A stretch of 64,000 bases of DNA, taken from contig JBJMLA010000032.1 of assembly GCA_045805505.1 (NCBI GenBank), forward strand, positions 69,146-133,145. Reading direction: 5' to 3'. Both the position numbers and the translations under genes were made by a program. The stretch comes from BP-464 sp045805505. GTDB lineage: Bacteria; Actinomycetota; Thermoleophilia; Solirubrobacterales; Solirubrobacteraceae. The notes beneath the pieces are model-generated. The model was not told the origin of the DNA. It did not search any database and saw nothing but the letters and a program-made list of their open reading frames with translations. Each line of letters opens with the position of its first letter. Position 1 is the stretch's first letter. Positions 1-7,982 of this stretch are shown here, piece after piece.

Positions 1-1
1 C

Positions 2-712
2 CAGCCGCAGGTGTCGATGGCGACCGGCGCGGTGGCCGGGATGGAGGCCCTCGTGCGCTGGCGCCATCCCGAGCGCGGCCTGGTCACGCCGGGCGAGTTC
101 ATCGGGTCGGCCGAGGAGACCGGGCTGATCATCGAGATCGGCGAGTGGGCGCTGCGCGAGGCCTGCCGGCAGCTGGCTCGCTGGACGGCGGCCGGCCGCA
201 CGGGGCCGCCGCTGCGGATGTCGGTCAACCTGTCGGCGCGCCAGTGCGCGCATCCGGACCTGGTGACGATCGTCCAGACCGCGCTGCGCGAGAGCGGCGT
301 GGATCCGCAGGCGATCTGCCTGGAGATCACCGAGACCGCGGTCATGGCCGACATGGAGGCCAGCGTGGGGGTGCTCGACCAGCTCCGGGCACTGGGCGTC
401 TCGCTGGCCATCGACGACTTCGGCACCGGATGGTCCTCGCTGCGGGCGCTTCAGCGCTTCCCGGTCGACGAGGTCAAGATCGACAAGAGCTTCGTCGACG
501 GCGTCGCCCGCGACCCCCAGGAGGCGGCGATCGTCGCCGCGGTCATCAGCCTCTCGCACGCACTGGGCCTCAGAACCGTCGCCGAGGGGGTCGAGAGCGT
601 CGCGCAGGTTGACAGGCTCCGTACTCTTGGATGTGACGTTGCCCAAGGGTATTTCTTTTGGCGCCCTACCGCGCCTGAAGATCTCACCCAGCTGGTGTCA
701 GAACCGGCATAA
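2..712 (+). CDS. EAL-domain c-di-GMP phosphodiesterase, 5' end cut by window
   Basis: Only the C-terminal EAL domain is visible, about 236 residues; the frame is open to the left edge, so the true start lies outside. The domain would hydrolyse cyclic di-GMP to pGpG. All the usual landmarks are present in order: EALVRW, NLSARQ, LEITET, IDDFGTG, VKIDKSF, AEGVES and the QGYFF end. The catalytic and metal-binding set therefore looks complete. The GTG at 11 and ATG at 17 are internal codons, because the preceding QPQ residues still match the start of an EAL domain. What precedes it (GGDEF, PAS or membrane part) cannot be seen. Confidence 0.93.
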   Translation, partial: QPQVSMATGAVAGMEALVRWRHPERGLVTPGEFIGSAEETGLIIEIGEWALREACRQLARWTAAGRTGPPLRMSVNLSARQCAHPDLVTIVQTALRESGVDPQAICLEITETAVMADMEASVGVLDQLRALGVSLAIDDFGTGWSSLRALQRFPVDEVKIDKSFVDGVARDPQEAAIVAAVISLSHALGLRTVAEGVESVAQVDRLRTLGCDVAQGYFFWRPTAPEDLTQLVSEPA

Positions 713-790
713 CGGGAACGACTCGCAGGTCACCCGTAACTTCCGCGTCGTCGCGGCGTTATTGGTCTGGTTTCCACACGTCTGAGAAGG

Positions 791-819
791 TTGCGTCCGC
801 AACGACGATGTGGCATAAT
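791..819 (+). promoter_or_regulatory. Sigma-70-like promoter of the sigma factor gene
   Basis: TTGCGT at 791-796 and CATAAT at 814-819 are separated by exactly 17 bp, a good housekeeping-type promoter. It lies 37 bp before the TTG start of the sigma factor gene. Assignment is by eye. Confidence 0.6.
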
Positions 820-820
820 A

Positions 821-837
821 CCGACTAGATAAGTCGG
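821..837. promoter_or_regulatory. Perfect inverted repeat at the predicted transcription start
   Basis: CCGACT (821-826), a 5-nt spacer, then AGTCGG (832-837) form a perfect 6-bp dyad just after the -10 box and before the ribosome binding site. It could be an operator or a 5'-leader hairpin for the sigma factor gene. Confidence 0.45.
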
Positions 838-855
838 AATCTGAAGGAGAAAACG

Positions 856-1701
856 TTGGCGCTGGACCCCATCACGATCACTTACGCCGATCCGCTGGAC
901 GATTTGCTGCGTCGCGCTTCGCGCTACCCGCTGCTCCGTCCGAGCGAGGAGGTCGAGCTCGCCAAGCGCATCGAGAAGGGTGACCTCTCCGCGAAGGAGC
1001 GGCTCATCAACTCGAACCTCCGCCTGGTGGTTCACGTTGCCCGCAAGTACCAGGGCCAGGGACTCGCCATGGGCGATCTGGTTCAGGAGGGCATGCTGGG
1101 CCTGATTCGCGCCGCCGAGAAGTTCGACTGGCGCAAGGGCTTCCGGTTCTCCACGTACGCAACGATCTGGATCCGCCAGGCGCTTCAGCGCGGCCTCGAC
1201 AACACGGGCCGCACGATCCGCCTTCCCGCGAACGTCGCACAGCGCGCCCGCAAGCTCGCCCGCATCGAGCGTGAGCTCACGGTCAAGCTCGAGCAGGAGC
1301 CGACCCTCGACCAGCTGGCCGAGGCAACCGGGTTCGAGCTCGACGAGGTCGAGCGGCTGCGCGGCTACGAGCGTGCGCTCGCGTCCCTGGACGCCGGCGT
1401 GGGCGAGGACGGGGAGACGCCCCTGGGCGCCCTGATCCCGGTCGAGGACGCGGACGTCGAGACCGATGTCATGAAGTCTGACCACGCCCGCCGCGTGCGC
1501 CGGTTCCTGGAGCAGCTGCCGACCACCGAGATGAAGGTCGTCAACCTGCGCTACGGCACCGGTGGCGAGGGCGAGCACACCGTCGAGCAGGCCGCCCGCA
1601 AGCTGGGCATGACGGTGTCGGAGACGCGCAAGGCCGAGGCCAAGGCGCTCGAGCGCCTGCAGGGTGAGCCTGAGCTCGCCGCACTGCGCGACGCGGCCTA
1701 G
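856..1701 (+). CDS. Group-2 (non-primary) sigma-70 factor
   Basis: A 281-residue RNA polymerase sigma subunit. TTG is chosen as start because AAGGAGA (844-850) lies 5 nt before it. Region 1.2 is short, with no region 1.1. Regions 2.1-2.4 (about 54-113) are close to primary sigma, including GDLVQEGMLGLIRA and FSTYATIWIRQA. Region 3 follows (about 120-195). Region 4 (about 215-270) departs from the norm: the helix that reads the -35 box has MTVSETRKAEAKALERLQ where primary sigmas have a TRERIRQIEAKAL type sequence. It probably keeps -10 melting but uses a different -35 preference. The gene has its own promoter and ends in a strong hairpin. Confidence 0.9.
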   Translation: MALDPITITYADPLDDLLRRASRYPLLRPSEEVELAKRIEKGDLSAKERLINSNLRLVVHVARKYQGQGLAMGDLVQEGMLGLIRAAEKFDWRKGFRFSTYATIWIRQALQRGLDNTGRTIRLPANVAQRARKLARIERELTVKLEQEPTLDQLAEATGFELDEVERLRGYERALASLDAGVGEDGETPLGALIPVEDADVETDVMKSDHARRVRRFLEQLPTTEMKVVNLRYGTGGEGEHTVEQAARKLGMTVSETRKAEAKALERLQGEPELAALRDAA

Positions 1702-1722
1702 CCCGCCTCACCACAAGCATTG

Positions 1723-1750
1723 CGAAGGGCCCGCTCCGGCGGGCCCTTCG
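1723..1750. terminator. Bidirectional hairpin terminator
   Basis: A perfect 12-bp stem (1723-1734 with 1739-1750) with a 4-nt loop, followed by TCGTTT. It lies between the convergent sigma factor and phosphoesterase genes and can serve both. The same CGAAGGGCC outer stem recurs at 6257-6284. Confidence 0.85.
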
Positions 1751-1755
1751 TCGTT

Positions 1756-2424
1756 TCAGGGCCGTGCGGCCCGGATGCGCTCGGCGAACATCGCTCCGGC
1801 GACCTCGCCGGCGCGCTGCGCCGCTGCCTCGTGGTCGTAGGCCACACGGCGCAGCTCGACCCCGCTGTGGGCGATCAGGGCGTAGGCGGCGCGGTGGTCG
1901 CCGTCCAGTGGCATCCCGACGCTGCCGGGGTTGACGAGCTCGATGCCCTCGCCGCGGGATCGCGTGAACTGCACATGCGTGTGGCCGAACACGACGCGCC
2001 CGGTGCGGATGCCGTCAAGCAGCCGGTCCTCGCCCGGCTGCTCCTCGACGCCGAAGGACTCCATGTCGTTGAGCGGCGAGGCGTGGCAGAACAGGCCCTC
2101 GGCGAACGTCAATCGCTCGCGCAGTCGCGCGAGCCAGGCCACGTGCTTGTCGCCGAGCGCGGCGCGCGTCGCGACCAGTGCCGGGCGCTGCGGCGCGTCG
2201 GCGGGCACATCCGAGTCGTCGGCCAGCCAGCGCTCGGTGTTGCCCCGGATCCACACGGCGTCTTCGAGTTGTTGGAGCCGCTCGACGGTCTCGCGCGGCC
2301 AGCCGCCGAACGCGGCGTAGTCGCCGCCTAGCAACCAGCGGTCGGCGCCGGCGGCGCGGGCGTCGGCGATGACGGCCTCCAGCGCGGGGAGGTTGCCGTG
2401 GACGTCGTAGATCAGGGCTAGCAT
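1756..2424 (-). CDS. Calcineurin-like metallophosphoesterase (YfcE/MJ0936 type)
   Basis: A 222-residue soluble protein of the small phosphodiesterase group. The dimetal motifs are in order: DVHGN at residues 7-11, GGD near 34, GN in RGNTERW near 60-66, a lone His in CHASPLND and GHTH near 147-150. In the family the third motif is usually GNHE; here it is GNTE, so the metal-site or proton-donor histidine there is replaced by Thr. The substrate is unknown; relatives cut phosphodiester model substrates. The gene starts only 6 bp from the divergent acetyltransferase. Confidence 0.85.
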   Translation of the reverse strand: MLALIYDVHGNLPALEAVIADARAAGADRWLLGGDYAAFGGWPRETVERLQQLEDAVWIRGNTERWLADDSDVPADAPQRPALVATRAALGDKHVAWLARLRERLTFAEGLFCHASPLNDMESFGVEEQPGEDRLLDGIRTGRVVFGHTHVQFTRSRGEGIELVNPGSVGMPLDGDHRAAYALIAHSGVELRRVAYDHEAAAQRAGEVAGAMFAERIRAARP

Positions 2425-2430
2425 CGCGGC

Positions 2431-3024
2431 GTGCTGGAGGTCGTCGGACCCACGTTGACGTTACGCCTCCCGGCGCTCGATGACGTTCCCGCGCTGTTCG
2501 CGCTGGCCGGCGATCCGGAGGTGACGCGCCGCTTCGCCTGGGGGCCGTACCGCTCCGAGGCCGAGCCGCGCGCGTGGGTGCAGGGCGCCGCGGCGCGCCG
2601 TGAGGCGGGAGAGGCGCTCGAGCTCGTCATCGCTCGCGACGGCGAGCCGCTCGGTGTCACGTCGCTGCTCGAGCTCTCCCGCCGCGATCGCCGGGCCACG
2701 ACCGGCACGTGGCTGGGCCGTGCGCACTGGGGGACGGGGGCGAACGCGGAGAGCAAGGCGCTGCTCTTCGCCCTGGCCTTCGGACCGGTCGGCCTCGAGC
2801 GCCTGACGGCGTACGCCGACACCGGCCACGGCCGCTCGCAGCGCGCGCTCGAAAGCCTGGGCTTCGCCCGCGAGGGCGTCCTGCGGTCCTGGCACCGCCA
2901 CCCCGACGGGCCGCACGACCTCGTCGTCTACGGCCTGCTCAAGAGCGAGTGGCGCAGCGACGTCCCGGTCGAGATCCGGGGCGCGCCTCCGGCCGCGTTC
3001 AGTTGCGGCGCGACTCCCAGCTGA
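2431..3024 (+). CDS. GNAT acetyltransferase, RimJ/RimL type
   Basis: 197 residues with the RimJ/RimL layout: LTLRLPALDDVPALFALAGD at the start, the acyl-CoA pocket region near WLGRAHWGTGANAESKALLF, and the LERLTAYADTGHGRSQRALESLGF block typical of N-acetyltransferases acting on ribosomal protein or small-molecule amines. The GTG start at 2431 leaves 6 bp to the divergent phosphoesterase gene; the in-frame TTG at 2455 is possible but would trim the first beta strand. The last 26 bp overlap the end of the convergent ABC permease gene. Substrate unknown. Confidence 0.85.
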   Translation: MLEVVGPTLTLRLPALDDVPALFALAGDPEVTRRFAWGPYRSEAEPRAWVQGAAARREAGEALELVIARDGEPLGVTSLLELSRRDRRATTGTWLGRAHWGTGANAESKALLFALAFGPVGLERLTAYADTGHGRSQRALESLGFAREGVLRSWHRHPDGPHDLVVYGLLKSEWRSDVPVEIRGAPPAAFSCGATPS

Positions 3025-3740
3025 AGCCGCGGATCGCGAAGAAGAGACCGAACGCGGTCCACAGGCCGATGATGGCCAGGCCGGAGAGGTTGTCGGCGAT
3101 CGAGTCGCCGGTCACCAGCGCCCCGCGCAGCCCGTCGATGATGTGGACGAGCGGCAGGGCCTGGGCGATGTCGCGCAGGAACGCGGGCATGTGGTCGACG
3201 TCGAAGAAGACGCTCGAGATGAAGATCGTCGGCAGGAAGACGATGTTCTGATACGCCGCGGCTGCGTCGAAGTTCGGGATGACGTGGGAGTAGGCAACGC
3301 CCAGCGAGGCCAGGCACAGGACGCCGGCGAGGCCGAAGACGATGAGCTCGAGCCAGTCCTTGGGCCAGCCGATGTGGAAGAACAGCTTGCCGGCGATGAT
3401 CACGATGGCGATCTGCAGGCAGGCGTTGGTCACCGCGTTGGCGCCGATCGCGCCGAGATAGGAACCCGTCGGCAGCGGGGTTCCGCGCACCCGCTTGAGC
3501 ACGCCCTCCTCGCGCAGGAACGTGATGTTCATGACCAGCGAGCTGAACGTCGTGGCCATGATGCTCAGGCCCGCGATGCCGGGGATCAGGATGTTGAGGT
3601 TGTCCTGATCGTTGCTGAAGATCGCGCCGAACAGGCACAGGAACAGCAGTGGCAGCACGAAGTTGAAGAACGCCGCCGTCGGGTTGCGCCAGAACATCTT
3701 GCGCTCGAGCCGGTACTGATGCCAGGCGAGCGTCGCGGAC

Positions 3741-3748
<8 letters not shown>
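2999..3748 (-). CDS. ABC-2 type transporter permease
   Basis: 249 residues with about six membrane segments and the ABC-2 signature region near the C-terminus (ALPLVHIIDGLRG). It should form an export channel with the ATPase encoded just upstream; the two reading frames overlap by 8 bp (ATGTCTGA), so translation is probably coupled. Members of this family export drugs, lipids or polysaccharides; nothing in the context fixes the cargo. The 3' end overlaps the convergent GNAT gene by 26 bp. Confidence 0.88.
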
Positions 3749-4598
<850 letters not shown>

Positions 4599-4619
4599 TT
4601 CCTTATTGTCGCAACCTGA

Positions 4620-5480
4620 GTGCGCAGTGCCTGCATCGACATCGGGTCGAACACGACGCGCCTGCTGGTTGGCGAGCTGCGCGAAGGCGAGCTGCGCGAG
4701 GTGCTGGCCCAGCGTGTCTTCCTGCGATTGCGCGGAGAGCTGACCGCCGAGCAGGTCGCCCAGGTCGCTGCCATTGCCGGCGCGCAGGCCGCCGCCGCGC
4801 GCGCCGCGGGCGCCGCGGACGTGACGATCGTCGGCACCGCCGCCGTCCGCGCGTGTCCCAACGCGCCCGATCTCTGCGCCGCGGTCGAGGACGCCGCGGG
4901 CGCACCCGTCGGCGTCCTGTCCGGCGAGGACGAGGCGCGGTTCGCCTTTGTCGGCGCCACCTCGACGCTCGCTGCCGCGCTGCCCGGTCTGCTGTGCGTC
5001 GTCGACGTCGGAGGCGGCTCCACCGAGATCGTCTGCGGCACGGTGACCGACGGGGTCACGTGGGCCGTCTCGCGAGCGGCGGGGTCGGGCACGCTGACCG
5101 ACGAGCACGTCCACCAGGACCCGCCTGGCCCGGAGGAGCTCGCCGCCCTCAAGGAAGCGGCGCGGACAGCGCTGGCAGACCTCGAGCCTCCGCGGGCGAT
5201 CGCGGCGTTCGCCGTGGGCGGAAGCGCGACGTCACTGCGCCGGCTCGTCGGGCCGTCGCTTGACCGAGACGGCGTTGCGCAAGCGGTCGACGCGCTGTGC
5301 TGCGAACCCGTTGCCGAGGTCGCTCGTCGCTTCGACCTGCACCTCGAGCGGGCGCGCGTGCTGCCCGCCGGCATGCTTCTGCTCGACGCCGCGAGTGAGC
5401 TAATCGGCCTTCCCCTGAGCATCGCCGGCGGGGGTCTGCGAGAGGGTGTCGTCCTTGAGCGTTTACGCGCCCGGTCCTGA
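4620..5480 (+). CDS. Short Ppx/GppA phosphatase family protein
   Basis: 286 residues of the actin-like ASKHA fold. Visible motifs are CIDIGSNTTRLLV (phosphate 1), LSGEDEARFAF, VVDVGGGSTEIV (phosphate 2) and AVGGSATSL. Family members remove phosphate from polyphosphate ends or from pppGpp. This copy stops after the catalytic core and lacks the C-terminal HD domain seen in the second Ppx of this window (25803-27278). The GTG start matches the beginning of the fold. Exopolyphosphatase is more likely than pppGpp phosphatase by length, as in short actinobacterial Ppx1-type proteins, but this is inference. Confidence 0.82.
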   Translation: MRSACIDIGSNTTRLLVGELREGELREVLAQRVFLRLRGELTAEQVAQVAAIAGAQAAAARAAGAADVTIVGTAAVRACPNAPDLCAAVEDAAGAPVGVLSGEDEARFAFVGATSTLAAALPGLLCVVDVGGGSTEIVCGTVTDGVTWAVSRAAGSGTLTDEHVHQDPPGPEELAALKEAARTALADLEPPRAIAAFAVGGSATSLRRLVGPSLDRDGVAQAVDALCCEPVAEVARRFDLHLERARVLPAGMLLLDAASELIGLPLSIAGGGLREGVVLERLRARS

Positions 5481-5594
5481 TGCACCGGAAAAAGATCATC
5501 TGAAACGGGGATAGGCGGCAGGGGTTCCTCCGGGTTACGGTGCGTTCGTTCGGCTGAGAGGCGCGAACGGTCCCCCCATCCAGAGGAGAGAAAT

Positions 5595-6236
5595 ATGCGG
5601 AAGCTCACGCTTCCCCTGCTGGCCGCAGTTGCGATGTTCGCGGTCAGCGCCCCTGTTGCATCCGCCAAGCCCGTCAAGGCCCACACCTCGGCGAGCCTCG
5701 GCTCCAAGCTGAGCCAGGTCAGCGGTGCCCTGAAGGGCCTCCAGAAGGCCCTCAACCAGATGAAGGACATCAACTCGGGTCAGACTGGCGCCATCAACGG
5801 CGTCGACAACCGCGTCACCGCTGTTGTCGCCGGACTCGACTCGCTCGGCAAGAAGGTCGACGCCATCGTTGCCGTCGCGACTGACTCCCTGACCAAGCTG
5901 CAGGCCGGACTCGTGTCCCTCGCTGCTGCTGTCCAGGGCGCTGGCGTCGCTGGCCAGCTCGGTGCGGCCGGTACGGCTGCCCCCGGTGCGGCCAACACCG
6001 CCACACCGGCGGCCCTTCCGACTGGCACGGTTTATCGCCAGATCGTGCTGTCTAGCGCGTCCCTCGGGCCGCTTCCGGCTGGCACCCCGGTTGGTGCCCG
6101 GACGTACGTGAAGAACCCGGACGTTGCGGGTCTCTACTCAAACAGCTGGACCTGTGTTGGCGCTGGCGTTTCGAACGAGGTCTTCGCGGCCTCGGGTGGC
6201 GCTGCGTCGGTTTCCTGCACGGCGCACACGCCGTAA
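5595..6236 (+). CDS. Small secreted protein, function unknown
   Basis: 213 residues with a clear Sec signal peptide (MRKLTLPLLAAVAMF, cleavage after ASA near residue 24). Residues about 35-115 are Ala/Leu/Val/Lys-rich with heptad-like spacing and may form a helical coiled coil. The C-terminal 60 residues are Gly/Ser/Ala-rich with two cysteines that could pair outside the cell. AGGAGAG lies 4 nt before the ATG, an unusually strong site for this window. The 114-bp leader includes a CGTTCG/CGAACG stem (5543-5569). A hairpin terminator follows. I do not recognise a family. Confidence 0.75.
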   Translation: MRKLTLPLLAAVAMFAVSAPVASAKPVKAHTSASLGSKLSQVSGALKGLQKALNQMKDINSGQTGAINGVDNRVTAVVAGLDSLGKKVDAIVAVATDSLTKLQAGLVSLAAAVQGAGVAGQLGAAGTAAPGAANTATPAALPTGTVYRQIVLSSASLGPLPAGTPVGARTYVKNPDVAGLYSNSWTCVGAGVSNEVFAASGGAASVSCTAHTP

Positions 6237-6256
6237 AGCTCCCTCTGGAGGAGACG

Positions 6257-6284
6257 CGAAGGGCCGGCGCAAGCCGGCCCTTCG
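6257..6284. terminator. Bidirectional hairpin terminator with GCAA tetraloop
   Basis: A perfect 12-bp stem (6257-6268 with 6273-6284) closed by a GNRA-type GCAA loop and followed by ACGTTT. It separates the convergent secreted-protein genes and shares the CGAAGGGCC/GGCCCTTCG arms with the hairpin at 1723-1750. Confidence 0.85.
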
Positions 6285-6295
6285 ACGTTTCAGGG

Positions 6296-7876
6296 TCAGT
6301 TGACGCGAACTGAAACGGGCGGCGAAACGCTGTTCGCAAAGGGGAAGGTCCTGCGTCCGACGATGATGGCCCGGAACCGGTAGGTCAAGCTCTGATAGGT
6401 CACGCGGAAGCGGTGTCCGATCCGGGCACGACCCTCCTTGGTGATTGGCCGAGTCGCGAAGGTGCGCCACTGGTGTCCGATCCGGACTTGGAAGGCCACA
6501 TCGGCAGAGCCAGCGGGTGCCTTGGCGCCCAGCAGGTAGGCGACGAGCATGAGCTTCTGCTTGTTCCTAAGCTGGGACCGGCTCGGCGCGAGCCGGAGAG
6601 GTGCACTCACAGTGAGCCTCAAAGCCCACGATCCAGATCCTGAGCGCACCACGATCCGTCGGCTCGGGCCCGCGGGCAGGACCACTCGGAAGCGGCCGGC
6701 ACCGTCGGAGCGACTCACGCCAATGCGTGTGAGCGCGGCGTCCGGAGTTGTGGGGGCTGCAAAGATCTCCAGGGGTTGATCAGCCGCAGGTTGGCCGGCT
6801 TCGGTGAGCAGCCGGCCGTGGAGGTCGCTCGTCCGTCCGAACCGCTGACGGATCTCACCGCGCTTGAAGTCGCGACCGGCGATCTTGAGCGCCCGGCCCC
6901 CGACTGAACCATCGATGGCTGCAGAGGAGTTCGGACTCGAGGCAGTGATACCCGCCCGGTTGGCCACGCGCACCAGCACCGCAGGAGACATTGTGCTGTT
7001 CACCTCCGTGGCGTCGCGAACGACGACGCTGACGGAATGCTCGCCATCGGAGAACTGAGTCGTGTCCACGTCGAACCGGCCTAGCACTGATGATTTGCAC
7101 GGAACCGCTGCGGTGAATGGCTTGCTGCAGGCGCCATCGTTGCCATCCACAACGTGAGCCTCACGCTCGACGCCGTCGACTACCAGCGCCGCGGTGAACA
7201 CTCCGCCTCCTACGTCGTTCGCAGCGACGATTACAGAACGCATCCCTGATGCGGCCTCGTCGTCGAAGAGGGTTCCGGTCGGCTGCGCGTTGAGCGTTGG
7301 AGGCTGGTCGTCTCGAAGTGTGATGGAGATGCGATCGATACTCACAAGTGAAGCCCCCGGGACCGGTCCGTGGCACGGACTGGTTGCGCACGAGGATGCG
7401 ACCACGAAGGATGTTCGAGCGGTCGGGATCTCTAAGTCGCGGGAAGCCGGACACGGAGATTGCAGGCCGCACGAATCAGTGAGGCTCGAGTCGGGTCCGC
7501 CCCTGAGGTAGAAAAAGCGATTCCCGTCGGCGTCTGGGGAGCTGATGTTCTGCGCGAGGCGCGTCAAAGTGACAGCAGCAATGGAGGTCCCGGTTGCGGC
7601 CTCATACGTCCAGCTGCCAACAGTCGTCGACGCCGGGACGTCGCCTTCGGGAAGGCTGATTCCCAAGCCACCGCCTTCCCCGCAGTGATTCGCGGTCACT
7701 GCTGCGCCGGTTGCACTCGCGGTGAATCCGTCGACGGACGCGGGCCTTCCGTCGGGGAAATGGCATGCGTACTGCACGTAAACAGCGTCGGCCGCGTGGG
7801 CCGGGCCAGCCGCGAGGAGCTGGATTGTCAATGCCAGCGCTGCGAGCGCGCAGCACCGAAGGATGAGTCTCTTCAT
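6296..7876 (-). CDS. Large secreted protein with beta-sandwich-like modules, function unknown
   Basis: 526 residues from the ATG at 7876, which begins the signal peptide MKRLILRCCALAAL with cleavage near AHA; an ATG 24 bp upstream is in frame but precedes the signal peptide awkwardly. The mature N-terminus (YVQYACHFPDGRPA) and the middle part with several Cys pairs resemble extracellular proteins common in Thermoleophilia, recalled from general experience. A stretch around LHGRLLTEAGQPAADQPLEI and GAGRFRVVLPAGPSRR looks like a carboxypeptidase-regulatory or Big-type beta module. Third-position GC is visibly lower than in neighbours, hinting at a different history. No catalytic motif seen. Confidence 0.7.
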   Translation of the reverse strand: MKRLILRCCALAALALTIQLLAAGPAHAADAVYVQYACHFPDGRPASVDGFTASATGAAVTANHCGEGGGLGISLPEGDVPASTTVGSWTYEAATGTSIAAVTLTRLAQNISSPDADGNRFFYLRGGPDSSLTDSCGLQSPCPASRDLEIPTARTSFVVASSCATSPCHGPVPGASLVSIDRISITLRDDQPPTLNAQPTGTLFDDEAASGMRSVIVAANDVGGGVFTAALVVDGVEREAHVVDGNDGACSKPFTAAVPCKSSVLGRFDVDTTQFSDGEHSVSVVVRDATEVNSTMSPAVLVRVANRAGITASSPNSSAAIDGSVGGRALKIAGRDFKRGEIRQRFGRTSDLHGRLLTEAGQPAADQPLEIFAAPTTPDAALTRIGVSRSDGAGRFRVVLPAGPSRRIVVRSGSGSWALRLTVSAPLRLAPSRSQLRNKQKLMLVAYLLGAKAPAGSADVAFQVRIGHQWRTFATRPITKEGRARIGHRFRVTYQSLTYRFRAIIVGRRTFPFANSVSPPVSVRVN

Positions 7877-7982
7877 GCCCCCACTAGCCCCAGCCACCAT
7901 GGATTCGCCCCTCCGACCCGCCCTTTGCCAACGGATCGAATGATGGCGCGGCCGATACCGCTATGCGCCGGTCAGCGCGTCC

